Origin: VRUE01 sp963737575
Lineage (GTDB): Bacteria; Actinomycetota; Thermoleophilia; Solirubrobacterales; 70-9
Reading direction: 5' to 3'
DNA length: 64,000 nucleotides
NCBI GenBank assembly: GCA_963737575.1
Contig: CAVTTJ010000005.1
Location: 186,001-250,000, forward strand
Positions within the stretch are counted from its first letter, which is position 1. Each line of letters starts with the position of its first letter. Shown here piece after piece: positions 17,198 to 25,489 of the stretch. Below the pieces are notes generated by a model. It saw only the letters and a list, made by a program, of their open reading frames with translations, was not told the DNA's origin and made no database searches. A program made the translations under genes and the position numbers.

Positions 17198-18115
17198 TCA
17201 GGCCGGGCGGCGGCCGGAGGCGAGCAGGTTGTAGAAGAGCTCGGCGGGGAGGCGGGGCTCGAGCAGCTGCGTGTCGACCTTCTGCAGCGCGATGTAGCTG
17301 TTGAAGGCGAATCGCCGCCAGCTCCAGGAGACGGATTCGGGCTCCGCCGTCGACTCCAGCGTCCGCAGGCCCCAGCCCCAGGCGTTGGCGAGGAGCTCCT
17401 CGCCGCAGACCCGCCGTTGCTCGAAGCCGCCATCGCGCAGGAGACGGCGGAGGTCGGCCGGGGCGAAGGCGTGGACGTCGACCTCGCCCTCGAGCGAGTG
17501 GTCGTGGGAGATCTCGCCCTCGGGGACGTCGCGGGAGCGGGCGCCGACGAACGCCCGCCAGGCCGGGGCGGCGAGCATCCCGGCCCGCTTCGGGACCTCG
17601 GCCAGCCGGTCGCCGTAGCGCGACGGCTCGCCGGCGAAGACGATCGCGCCGCCTGGCCGCAGCACCCGGCGGAACTCGGAGAAGGCGCGCTCGACATCGG
17701 GGATGTGGTGGAGGACCGCGTGTCCGAAGACGATGTCGAAGCTCGCGTCCTCGAACGGGAGCTCCTCCGCATCCGTCGCCACCGTCGTCGCCTCGACTCC
17801 GAGCATCTCCGCCGTCCCCGCCAGGCGCTCCAGCATCCCCGGGGAGATGTCGGTCGCGGTGAGGCGCTCGACGATCCCGAGCTGGAGGAGGTTGAGCGAG
17901 AAGTACCCGGTCCCCGAGCCGATCTCGAGCCCGTCGCCGAAGCACTCGCCGCCTAGGCCGGCGAGCGCCTTCGAGAGCTTCAGCTTCACCTGGCGCTGGC
18001 CGGTGGCGCCGAAGTCGATTCCCCACTTGGCGTCGTATTCGTCGGCGGCGGCGTCGTGGTAGCGGGCGTTGACGTCCCTGATGTGCTCCGGCGTTGCCGA
18101 CGGCGAGGCTGGCAT
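17198..18115 (-). CDS. Class I SAM-dependent methyltransferase
   Basis: The 305-residue protein has a methyltransferase domain with motif I LEIGSGTGYFSLNL, acidic motif II around LTATDISPGML, and FDIVFGHAVLHHIPD (motif IV). Its C-terminal part resembles coenzyme-biosynthesis or natural-product methyltransferases, but the substrate is unknown. The ATG at 18115 is preceded at 8 nt by TAGAGT, consistent with a leaderless transcript. It converges on the crotonase gene with only 1 nt between stop codons and diverges from the methyltransferase at 18193. Confidence 0.85.
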   Translation of the reverse strand: MPASPSATPEHIRDVNARYHDAAADEYDAKWGIDFGATGQRQVKLKLSKALAGLGGECFGDGLEIGSGTGYFSLNLLQLGIVERLTATDISPGMLERLAGTAEMLGVEATTVATDAEELPFEDASFDIVFGHAVLHHIPDVERAFSEFRRVLRPGGAIVFAGEPSRYGDRLAEVPKRAGMLAAPAWRAFVGARSRDVPEGEISHDHSLEGEVDVHAFAPADLRRLLRDGGFEQRRVCGEELLANAWGWGLRTLESTAEPESVSWSWRRFAFNSYIALQKVDTQLLEPRLPAELFYNLLASGRRPA

Positions 18116-18192
18116 GGCGCGCCACTCTAGCTGCGCGCAGCGCGACGCCGGCGCAACGCACCCGACGCGGGACCGCAATAGCGTCCACTCGG

Positions 18193-18954
18193 TTGGAGCG
18201 CGAATACGTCCAGCTCAACCAACCCGAGGGGGTTCCGCCGCTGCCGCTGACCGGCGAGCGGACGCTGCCGGACGTCCCGGAGGAGAACTACTGGTACCGG
18301 CGCCACCTGGTCGTCTATGAGTGGATCGCCGGGCGTGTCTCCGGGAAGCGAGTCGTCGACATGGCCTGCGGCGAGGGATACGGATCCGATCTCCTCGCCG
18401 GCTCGGCGGCGAGCGTGGTCGGCGTCGACGCCAACCCCGAGGCCCATGAGCACGCGCGGCTGCGTTACATGCGCGAGAACCTGCGCTTCGAGCGCGACCT
18501 GGTCGAGGGCTTCGCCGAGCCCTGCGACGCTGTCGTCTTCCTGCAGACGATCGAGCACGTGCGTGACCCCGGCGCGATCCTCGAGCACTTCAAGTCGATG
18601 TTGGGAAAGGGGGGCGTTGCCTTCGTCTCGACCCCGAACCTGCTGACCCTGGCGCCTCCGGGGGCGGAGAAGTCCGAGAACCCGTGGCACGTGAAGGAGT
18701 ACCGCGCCGAGGAGTTCTGCGAGCTCTGCGAGGCGCACTTCGACCGCGTCGAGCTCATCGGCCTATTTCACGCCCGCAAGTTGCGCGCACACGAGCTGGC
18801 GATCAGGCTCGGCTGGGACCCGGTTCACAAGGCCCTTCGCCTGACCAAGCCCTTCTATCACCGCTTCACCCCGGCGATCGCCACCTCTGACTTTGCCCTC
18901 CGCGACGGCGACCTCGACCGGGCGCTGGACTTCGTAGCCGTCTGCTCGGCATGA
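18193..18954 (+). CDS. Class I SAM-dependent methyltransferase (UbiG/MerR-type)
   Basis: The 253-residue protein carries MACGEGYGSDLL (motif I), VVGVDANPEA (motif II) and FLQTIEHVRDPG (motif IV). The preceding LPLTGERTLPDVPEENYWYRRH segment is typical of methyltransferases found beside glycosyltransferase and polysaccharide genes. The start is taken as TTG 18193, giving LEREYVQLNQ; a TAGCGT hexamer sits 8 nt upstream. A GH57 enzyme and a GT4 enzyme follow on the same strand at 13 and 10 nt, suggesting an alpha-glucan gene set, perhaps with methylated sugars. Confidence 0.85.
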   Translation: MEREYVQLNQPEGVPPLPLTGERTLPDVPEENYWYRRHLVVYEWIAGRVSGKRVVDMACGEGYGSDLLAGSAASVVGVDANPEAHEHARLRYMRENLRFERDLVEGFAEPCDAVVFLQTIEHVRDPGAILEHFKSMLGKGGVAFVSTPNLLTLAPPGAEKSENPWHVKEYRAEEFCELCEAHFDRVELIGLFHARKLRAHELAIRLGWDPVHKALRLTKPFYHRFTPAIATSDFALRDGDLDRALDFVAVCSA

Positions 18955-18967
18955 CCAGGCCGGTGGC

Positions 18968-20380
18968 ATGAGCCGGGGCGAGAGCGCCGGCGACCTGGCG
19001 ATCGTCCTCCACTCGCACATGCCCTACGTCGAGGGCTTCGGGACCTACCCGTTCGGCGAGGAGTGGCTGTTCGACGCGGTCGTCCGCTCCTACCTGCCGC
19101 TGCTGGAGCTGGCCGAGCGGCTGACGATGACGGTGACCCCGGTCCTCGCCGACCAGCTCGAGGACGCAGGCGCACAGGAGCGGCTGCGGGAGTTCCTCGT
19201 CAATCTCAGGGTGGGGGCGGCGGAAGCCGACCTCGACCAGGTGCCCCCCGATTGCCGCGAGGCCTGCACGGCCGAGCTCGATCGCTACCGGCACGCGCTC
19301 GAGCTGCTGGACGCGGTCGGCGGCGACCCGCTGCGGGCGTTCCGCGAAGCGGGGGATTCGGGCCGGGTCGAGCTCGCGGCCTCCGCCGCCACCCACGCGG
19401 TGCTGCCGATGCTCGCCACGCGGGCGGCGCTGCGGCTCCAGCTCGACTCCGGGGTCCGTTCGCACCGGCGGCGCTTCGGCTGGAGCGGCGGCTTCTGGCT
19501 GCCGGAGTGCGGCTACGCGCCGGGACTCGAGGAGCGGCTTGCCGAGCAGGCTGTGCGCTGGTTCTGCGTCGACCAGAGCGCCCACCGGGAGCCGCTCGAC
19601 GCGCTGGCGCCGGTGCGGACCGCCGCAGGGCCGGTGGCGCTGCCGATCGACTGGGAGGCGGTGAGCTGGCTGTGGTCGCTCGACGGCTACCCGTCCGACC
19701 CCGCCTATGCCCAGTTCGCGGGGAAATCGCTGCGCGGGATCCGGATCTGGAAGGTCGCCGGGGGCGCGTATGAGCCGGAGGCCGCCCGCGAGGCGACCCG
19801 GCGCCAGGCGGGCGAGTTCCTCGCCGCCGCCGCCGAGCGGCTGCGCGAGTACTCGGCGGCGCGCCGGCGGCGGGGCCTGCTGGTCTTCGCGATCGACACC
19901 GAGCTGCTCGGCCACTGGTGGTCGGAGGGGGCCGCCTGGCTGGGCGCGGTGATCGAGCGCGCCGACGACGCCGGGGTCAGGCTCCTCACCGCGAGCGAGG
20001 CCCTCGCCGAGCACGAGCCGGTCGAGACGGCCCTGGAGGCGTCGACCTGGGGCGAGGGAAAGGGCCTGCGCACATGGGACTCGCCCCCGGTCGCCGATCT
20101 GGCCTGGGGCGCAAGGCGGCTCGAGCTGCGGCTGCTGCGGGCGCTCTCGGGCGGCCTTCGAGGGCCGGCGGCCATGCGCGCCGCCCGCGAGCTGCTCGCC
20201 GTCCAGTCCAGCGACTGGGCTTTCCTGGACCAACGCGGCGAGGCCGGCGACTACGCCTACCAGCGGGCGACGCGCCATGCCGAGGCGGCGTTGGAGGCCA
20301 TAGACTCCCTCTCTGTAACGGACCCGCAAATGCGCTCTCTAGCCCCGGACCTGAGCATCTCACCGCTCCTTCAGCCCTGA
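18968..20380 (+). CDS. GH57 1,4-alpha-glucan branching enzyme-like protein
   Basis: The 470-residue cytoplasmic protein belongs to glycoside hydrolase family 57: LHSHMPYVEGFG near the N-terminus, GGFWLPECGYAPGL with the catalytic Glu (about residue 181), and FAIDTELLGHWWSEG with the catalytic Asp (about 316). The helical C-terminal domain with SSDWAFL is typical of branching enzymes of the TK1436/Rv3031 type. Directly followed by a GT4 glycosyltransferase, it probably acts in glycogen or methylglucose/alpha-glucan synthesis, as the mycobacterial homologue does. Confidence 0.9.
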   Translation: MSRGESAGDLAIVLHSHMPYVEGFGTYPFGEEWLFDAVVRSYLPLLELAERLTMTVTPVLADQLEDAGAQERLREFLVNLRVGAAEADLDQVPPDCREACTAELDRYRHALELLDAVGGDPLRAFREAGDSGRVELAASAATHAVLPMLATRAALRLQLDSGVRSHRRRFGWSGGFWLPECGYAPGLEERLAEQAVRWFCVDQSAHREPLDALAPVRTAAGPVALPIDWEAVSWLWSLDGYPSDPAYAQFAGKSLRGIRIWKVAGGAYEPEAAREATRRQAGEFLAAAAERLREYSAARRRRGLLVFAIDTELLGHWWSEGAAWLGAVIERADDAGVRLLTASEALAEHEPVETALEASTWGEGKGLRTWDSPPVADLAWGARRLELRLLRALSGGLRGPAAMRAARELLAVQSSDWAFLDQRGEAGDYAYQRATRHAEAALEAIDSLSVTDPQMRSLAPDLSISPLLQP

Positions 20381-20390
20381 CCCGAGTCCG

Positions 20391-21611
20391 ATGACCCGAG
20401 TCCTGATCCTCTCCTGGGAGTACCCACCGCTGATCGAGGGCGGGCTCGCCCGCCACGTCCGCAAGCTCTCCGAGGCACTGGTCGAGCGCGACGTCGAGGT
20501 TCACGTGCTGACCCGCGGGGGAGAGGAGTCGCCGGCCGAAGAGCGGATGAACGGCGTCTTCGTCCACCGCATCCGCGAGCCGCAGCGCCCGACCGACCTC
20601 GGCGAGTTCGTCGCCTGGGTCGAGCGAATGAACTCCGACATGCTGGCGAGCGGGGTCGAGCTCGGGGACCGCTTCGAGTTCGACCTCGTCCACGGCCACG
20701 ACTGGCTCGTCGCCAACGCCTGCGACCACCTCGCGAAGCGCTTCGAGGCACCGCTGGTGACGACGATCCACGCGACCGAGCACGGGCGCCACCAGGGCTG
20801 GGTCGAAAAGCACCCGCAGCGATACATCCACGAGGTCGAGCGCTGGATCGCAAACCGCGCCGAGCGGGTGATCGCCTGCTCGCAGTACATGCGCGAACAG
20901 ATCGCCGACATCTTCGGCGTCGAGGAGGAGCGCGTCAGCGTGATCCCGAACGGGATCGATCCCGACGACCTGCCGCCGCAGGACCCGGCGGAGCTGACAA
21001 GGCTGCGCTCGGAGTTCGCGGCCCCCGAGGAGAAGCTCGTCCTGCTGATCGGACGGCTCGTCTACGAGAAGGGCTTCCAACTGGCGCTGGAGGCGATGCC
21101 GCGCCTGATCGAGGAGGCGCCTGGGACCCGCTTCCTGGTCGCCGGCTCCGGCACCCACGAGGACGAGCTGCACCGCCAGGCGGAGGAGCTGGGGCTGATG
21201 GAGCACGGGTCCTTTCTCGGCTGGATCGGCGACGACGTCCTGCACTCGCTCTACCGGATCTCCGACCTCACGGTCGTCCCCTCGATCTACGAGCCGTTCG
21301 GGCTGGTCGCGCTGGAGGCGATGGCGTCGGGCTGCCCGTGCATCGTCGCCGACACCGGCGGGCTGCGCGAGGTGGTCCCGCACGAGGAGGCGGGCCTCCG
21401 GTTCCGGGCCCGCGACCCCGAAGCGCTGGCCGAGGTCGCGGTCCGCGTCCTCTGTGACGACGAGCTCGGGCGGCGGCTGGTCGCCGAAGCCTATGACCAC
21501 CTGCGCCGCTTCGACTGGGGCGACGTCGCCGAGCGGACCGCGGCCGTCTATTCGGAGCTCGCCGGGTTGTCGGCGGGACCGCCTGACGGAGTCGCTAGGG
21601 GCCGACGGTGA
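20391..21611 (+). CDS. GT4-family glycosyltransferase (glycogen synthase-like)
   Basis: This 406-residue GT-B enzyme shows LSWEYPPLIEGGLARHV, VHGHDWLVA, the NGID hinge and SIYEPFGLVALEAMASGCP with the EX7E sugar-nucleotide motif. Order after a GH57 branching enzyme matches the mycobacterial Rv3032-Rv3031 pair that builds cytosolic alpha-glucans such as methylglucose lipopolysaccharide, so an alpha-1,4-glucosyltransferase role is inferred. The 3' end overlaps the convergent secreted-protein gene by 17 nt. Confidence 0.9.
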   Translation: MTRVLILSWEYPPLIEGGLARHVRKLSEALVERDVEVHVLTRGGEESPAEERMNGVFVHRIREPQRPTDLGEFVAWVERMNSDMLASGVELGDRFEFDLVHGHDWLVANACDHLAKRFEAPLVTTIHATEHGRHQGWVEKHPQRYIHEVERWIANRAERVIACSQYMREQIADIFGVEEERVSVIPNGIDPDDLPPQDPAELTRLRSEFAAPEEKLVLLIGRLVYEKGFQLALEAMPRLIEEAPGTRFLVAGSGTHEDELHRQAEELGLMEHGSFLGWIGDDVLHSLYRISDLTVVPSIYEPFGLVALEAMASGCPCIVADTGGLREVVPHEEAGLRFRARDPEALAEVAVRVLCDDELGRRLVAEAYDHLRRFDWGDVAERTAAVYSELAGLSAGPPDGVARGRR

Positions 21612-22599
21612 CCTTCACCTTTGCGCTCGGCGGCAGGATTGCGCCCGGTTTCGGGCTCTGCTTGACCACCTTGGCGGAGGACCCGGTGGCGCCCTTGCGC
21701 CGCTTCACCCTGCCCGTCCTGCAGTCTGCTTTCTTCAGCTTCTTCCTCGAGGACTTCAGCTTCTTGCCCTTCAGCTTCGGGACGCTGCAGCCCAGGTAGG
21801 CGAAGGTCTGCGCGGAGCTGGCCGTGCCGGCCACCGTCGTGACCGCGATCGGCACCGCGGAGATCGTCCTGCTCGCCGGCGCGGTCGCCGTGATCTGCCC
21901 TTCCGAGCCGACCGAGAAGCCGGCCGCCGGGGTCGCGCCGAAGGCGACGCCCTTGACCTGGGCGAAGTTCGAGCCGGCGATCGTTACGGCGGCGCCGCCG
22001 GTGACCGAGCCCTCCGCCGGGCTCAGCCCGGAGATCGTCGGCGGCGGCAGGATCGTCGCGGACACGTTGAGCAGGGCTTCGAAGTCTTCTTCGCCGTCGA
22101 ATGCCGTCGGGACCCCGATCGGCGCCGACCCGAACTTGTAGAAATGGTGATTGTTCTCGTCCGTATGGAACTCGCAGTTGTTTTCGGGGGATTCTTTGTT
22201 GCTCGGGATGTGGAGCCCGATCAGGTCGCCCGTCTGGACCGGGATGTTGACGGGGAAGGTGTTCGTCGACATCGGGGTGAGGTTGTGGTCATCCTCGGCC
22301 AGCGCCGTGAAGGTGTTGGAGCCTTCGGGGCGGAAGACCTTCAGCCCGAGCGTCTGTTTCGGTTTCGAGAGCCAGGAGGTCGTCGTCCACGACGTGATCA
22401 CGCCGCCTGGGGGCGGCACCGCGTAGGAGGGCCCCGCGGCGACCGCGGTGACGATTTCGTCCTCCGCGACGGCGTAGCCGCAAACGCCGAAGTCTTCTTT
22501 CGTCGCGACCTGGCCGATCGTGACCTGGGCGGCGGCCGGCGCCGCGATCGCGAGCGTGGCGAGGACGATCGCGGCCGGGATCGCGGGGCGCATTTTCAC
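21595..22599 (-). CDS. Secreted protein with IPT/TIG domain and PASTA-like C-terminus
   Basis: The 334-residue product has a Sec signal peptide (about residues 1-24, APAAAQ cleavage region), an unassigned beta-rich domain (25-185), an IPT/TIG domain beginning PTISGLSPAEGSVTGG (187-268), and a basic C-terminal PASTA-like segment with repeated Pro-Lys-Leu-Lys-Gly-Lys. It is likely extracellular or wall-associated. GTG at 22599 gives MKM; an ATG two codons later is also possible. TTAAAGT precedes the GTG. No enzymatic motif was seen. Confidence 0.75.
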   Translation of the reverse strand: MKMRPAIPAAIVLATLAIAAPAAAQVTIGQVATKEDFGVCGYAVAEDEIVTAVAAGPSYAVPPPGGVITSWTTTSWLSKPKQTLGLKVFRPEGSNTFTALAEDDHNLTPMSTNTFPVNIPVQTGDLIGLHIPSNKESPENNCEFHTDENNHHFYKFGSAPIGVPTAFDGEEDFEALLNVSATILPPPTISGLSPAEGSVTGGAAVTIAGSNFAQVKGVAFGATPAAGFSVGSEGQITATAPASRTISAVPIAVTTVAGTASSAQTFAYLGCSVPKLKGKKLKSSRKKLKKADCRTGRVKRRKGATGSSAKVVKQSPKPGAILPPSAKVKVTVGP

Positions 22600-22618
22600 G
22601 CCGCCACTTTAACTGCGC

Positions 22619-23275
22619 CTAGGACGGACCCGGAAGCGTCGTCTCGGCCGCCGGGTCGGGCTCGACCGGGTGCGGCCAGCGCAGGTCCCGCGGGGCGTCG
22701 CGCATCCTGATCACGCGGGCAGGGATCCCGGCGACGACCGCGTTCGCCGGGACGTCCCTTGTCACCACCGAGTTGGTGCCGACGATCGCGTTGTCGCCGA
22801 CGCGGACGCCGCGCAGGACGCAGGCCCCGTAGCCGATCCAGACGTTCGAGCCGACCTCGACGTCGCGCATGTAGATCCCCTGCTTGCGAATCGGCCGCTC
22901 GACCTCGACGACGCCGTGGTCGAAGTCGATGAACATCGCGCGGTCGGCGATCACGCACTGCTCCCCGATCCGCACCCGCCGGTAGGCGGAGATCGTGCAC
23001 TCCTGGCCGATCACGGTCTTCGACCCGATCTCGACGACGCCCTCGTGACAGCGGATCTTGCTGCCGTGGCCGACCCAGACGAAGCGCCCGAACTCGACCC
23101 GGCCGCGGGGGGCGATCTGCAGTTCGAGCCCGCTGCCGAAGAAGACGGGGCCGTCCGTGCGCCAGCGCCACCCGGCTCCGGTGAGGAAGCGCCGCCAGAG
23201 GTAGCGCCAGACGAGCAGCGCGTATTTCGGCGTCAGCATCCGGTTGCGCGCGTAGAAGCGGATCGAGCGGATCAC
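22619..23275 (-). CDS. Left-handed beta-helix acyltransferase (hexapeptide repeats)
   Basis: The 218-residue protein consists of hexapeptide repeats ([LIV]GxxxxI-like) forming a left-handed beta helix, ending in the IVGTNSVVTRDVPANAVVAGIPARVI signature region of maltose/galactoside/NeuD-type acetyltransferases. A FIDFDHG motif supplies a candidate catalytic His. It probably O- or N-acetylates a sugar on the cell surface. A TAGAGT hexamer 10 nt before the GTG shares bases with the divergent MeaB promoter. Confidence 0.85.
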   Translation of the reverse strand: MIRSIRFYARNRMLTPKYALLVWRYLWRRFLTGAGWRWRTDGPVFFGSGLELQIAPRGRVEFGRFVWVGHGSKIRCHEGVVEIGSKTVIGQECTISAYRRVRIGEQCVIADRAMFIDFDHGVVEVERPIRKQGIYMRDVEVGSNVWIGYGACVLRGVRVGDNAIVGTNSVVTRDVPANAVVAGIPARVIRMRDAPRDLRWPHPVEPDPAAETTLPGPS

Positions 23276-23285
23276 GGCGGCGGGA

Positions 23286-23295
23286 ACTCTAGACT
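23286..23295. promoter_or_regulatory. Bidirectional -10-like element between acyltransferase and MeaB
   Basis: ACTCTAGACT holds TAGACT on the plus strand (23290-23295, 9 nt before the MeaB GTG) and TAGAGT on the minus strand (23291-23286, 10 nt before the acyltransferase GTG). The intergenic gap is only 29 nt. The near-symmetry would let one AT-rich element serve both directions, with leaderless or almost leaderless transcripts. Confidence 0.5.
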
Positions 23296-23304
23296 GGCGA
23301 AACA

Positions 23305-24267
23305 GTGGCTGACGTCGCCAAGACCGCCCCTCTCGCCGAGCGCCTCGTCGCCGGCGACAAGCGGGCGCTGGCGCGGGCGATAACCCTGATCGAGTCCGAT
23401 GACCCGGCGGGCTGGGAGCTGGTCCGCGAGGTCTACCCGCGGACAGGGAGGGCCAGGATCGTCGGCTTCACCGGCCCGCCAGGGGTCGGCAAGAGCACCC
23501 TGATCGGGGCGCTGACCACCGAGCTCCGGAAGGCCGAGCGGGACGTCGCGGTCCTCTCGATCGACCCCTCGAGCCCGTTCACGCGCGGCGCCCTGCTGGG
23601 CGACCGGATCCGGCTCTCGGACCACTTCCTCGATCCCGGTGTCTTCATCCGCTCGATGGCATCGCGGGGCGCGCTCGGCGGCCTCTCGGAGGCGGCGCTG
23701 CAGGTGGCGCTGGTGATGGACGCCGCCGGCAAGGACGACGTCCTGATCGAGACGGTCGGCGTCGGCCAGGCCGAGATCGACATCGTCGACCACGCCGACA
23801 CGATCGTCCTCGCCCTGATGCCCGGCTCCGGCGACTCGATCCAGGCGCTGAAGGCGGGGGTGATGGAGATCCCCGACGTGATCGTCGTCAACAAGGCCGA
23901 CCACCCGATGACCGACACGATGGTGCGCGAGGTTCGGAGCGTCCTCGCGCTCTCGCACGATCCCGAGGGCTGGAACGTCCCGATCCTCCGCACCGAGGCG
24001 GCGGGAGGGGAGGGGGTGGCCGAGCTGGCGGAGAAGATCGACGAGCACCGCGCCTTCATCGAGGCCGGCGGCGTGCTCGAGGAGCGGCGCGCCCGCAACC
24101 TTCGTAACGAGGTGCTGGGCATCGCCTCCTCCCGGATGCGGCGGCGGCTCGAGGCGATCGCCGCCGAGGACCCCGAGACGGCGGCGCTGCTCGATCGCGT
24201 CGTCAGGCGCGAGCTCGACCCCGCCAGCGCCGCCTCGGAGCTGCTCGAGAGGCAGGACGATGGCTGA
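23305..24267 (+). CDS. meaB: MeaB/ArgK G-protein chaperone of methylmalonyl-CoA mutase
   Basis: The 320-residue GTPase has Walker A GFTGPPGVGKST (residues 54-65), IDPSSPFTRGALLGDRIR (switch), ETVGVGQAEID (Walker B/base specificity) and NKAD. It guards and repairs the B12 cofactor of methylmalonyl-CoA mutase, whose split subunits are encoded at 34986 and 36757 in this window, about 11 kb away. The GTG start follows TAGACT by 9 nt without a Shine-Dalgarno. Its stop overlaps the PRC-barrel gene by 8 nt. Confidence 0.95.
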   Translation: MADVAKTAPLAERLVAGDKRALARAITLIESDDPAGWELVREVYPRTGRARIVGFTGPPGVGKSTLIGALTTELRKAERDVAVLSIDPSSPFTRGALLGDRIRLSDHFLDPGVFIRSMASRGALGGLSEAALQVALVMDAAGKDDVLIETVGVGQAEIDIVDHADTIVLALMPGSGDSIQALKAGVMEIPDVIVVNKADHPMTDTMVREVRSVLALSHDPEGWNVPILRTEAAGGEGVAELAEKIDEHRAFIEAGGVLEERRARNLRNEVLGIASSRMRRRLEAIAAEDPETAALLDRVVRRELDPASAASELLERQDDG

Positions 24268-24700
24268 CGTCACCGAGTCGATCCCCGAGGTCGGGCCGCC
24301 CTCGCAGGAGGAGGCGCGCTCCTGGGTCGGGTGGCAGCTCGACGAGGCCGGGGGCTCCACCGTCGGGCGGGTCCAAACCGTCTACATCGACAGCGAGAGC
24401 GGCGCTCCCGCCTGGCTGATCGCGGCCCTCGAGCAGGGCGGCGGGCTGCTGGGCCGACGCCGCCTGATCCTCGTCCCGGTGCCGCTTCGCGACTGCGCCG
24501 GCGCCGCCGGCCGGGTCTGGACCGGGCACGGGCGCGAGCCGATGCACGACGCCCCGACCGTCGACCCGACGCGGCCGCTGCTTCGCGAGCATGAGCTCGC
24601 GATCTGCGGGCACTACGGGATCGGCGCGAGGGCGGGGCGCGCCGCCGAGGTCGCCCCCCGGACGTTTGGCTCGGTGACCGCTCAGCCGGTCGCCATGTAG
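24260..24700 (+). CDS. PRC-barrel-like domain protein
   Basis: The 146-residue product has a PRC-barrel-like core: WVGWQLDEAGGSTVGRVQTVYID followed by PAWLIAALEQ and RLILVPVPL strands (about residues 22-85). The tail is unassigned, with no membrane segment. It overlaps meaB by 8 nt, so the two are co-translated; whether it works with MeaB is unknown. The 3' end overlaps a convergent gene by 19 nt. Confidence 0.65.
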   Translation: MADVTESIPEVGPPSQEEARSWVGWQLDEAGGSTVGRVQTVYIDSESGAPAWLIAALEQGGGLLGRRRLILVPVPLRDCAGAAGRVWTGHGREPMHDAPTVDPTRPLLREHELAICGHYGIGARAGRAAEVAPRTFGSVTAQPVAM

Positions 24701-25464
24701 TCGATCTCGACCAGGTAGAGGCGCGCTTTGCCCGTCAGTGTGTCGGCGGGGTCGTTGCCGTCGCGTTCGATGCTGACCCCGAGCAGCTGTCCATCCTGGA
24801 TCGTGCCGGCGGGGATTTCGAAGTTGACTCCGGTGAGGACCTCGTCGGTGCCGTTCGAAACCTGCTGCGCGATCGGGGTGGCGGTTTCGTTGACCCTGTC
24901 TCCCAGGCCGTCGACGCCGTAGGTCATGTTCCAGGCGACGGCGCCCGTGCCGATCGAGCTCCAGAGGACGTGCACGGTCATCCTGGTGCCCTCGACCCTG
25001 CTGCCGGGGACGTCGGTGGCGAGTGCCGCGAACCCTGGTTCATCCGGGTAGTCGAGGACCGGGAAGGTTCCCGCGGCGGTCAGTTCGGGGGCGCCCGTGC
25101 CACCAGGGTCGAGCGCCGCGGGGGTGAAGACGAGGCGCCGCTGGCGGTCGGCGAGCTCGGTCGGGCCGATCGAGGAGGGCGCCGGCCTGATGTTGAGCGT
25201 CGACTCGTCGATGTCTTCGCCCGTGAGCGAGTTGTCGATCACCCGCAGCCCGTCGACCGAGCGGGGCGCGATCTTTGCCGCGGTCACCGCCCGTGGCGCG
25301 ATGTCGGAGGTGCGGACCGCGTTCTTCTTGATGTCGCCGGTGTCGACCTTGTTCCTGCCGGGCAGTGCAATCGCGGTGCCGCCGAGCACGAAGCAGAACA
25401 GCGCGATGTATCCGACCACATTGTGGCGGAGATGGTCCCTGAATGCCCCTGGCAGAAAACGCAC
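24682..25464 (-). CDS. Membrane-anchored or secreted protein with DIxxNAVxTxDI repeats
   Basis: The 260-residue protein has a basic N-terminus and one hydrophobic helix (about residues 16-36), then tandem motifs of the type GDIKKNAVRTSDIAPRAVTAAKI seen in many actinobacterial exported proteins, and a beta-rich C-terminal domain. Function is unknown. The lack of a clear cleavage site leaves anchoring versus secretion open. It follows the acyl-CoA dehydrogenase on the same strand by 25 nt. Confidence 0.65.
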   Translation of the reverse strand: MRFLPGAFRDHLRHNVVGYIALFCFVLGGTAIALPGRNKVDTGDIKKNAVRTSDIAPRAVTAAKIAPRSVDGLRVIDNSLTGEDIDESTLNIRPAPSSIGPTELADRQRRLVFTPAALDPGGTGAPELTAAGTFPVLDYPDEPGFAALATDVPGSRVEGTRMTVHVLWSSIGTGAVAWNMTYGVDGLGDRVNETATPIAQQVSNGTDEVLTGVNFEIPAGTIQDGQLLGVSIERDGNDPADTLTGKARLYLVEIDYMATG

Positions 25465-25489
25465 GACTCCCAGGGAATGGTAGCGGCGC

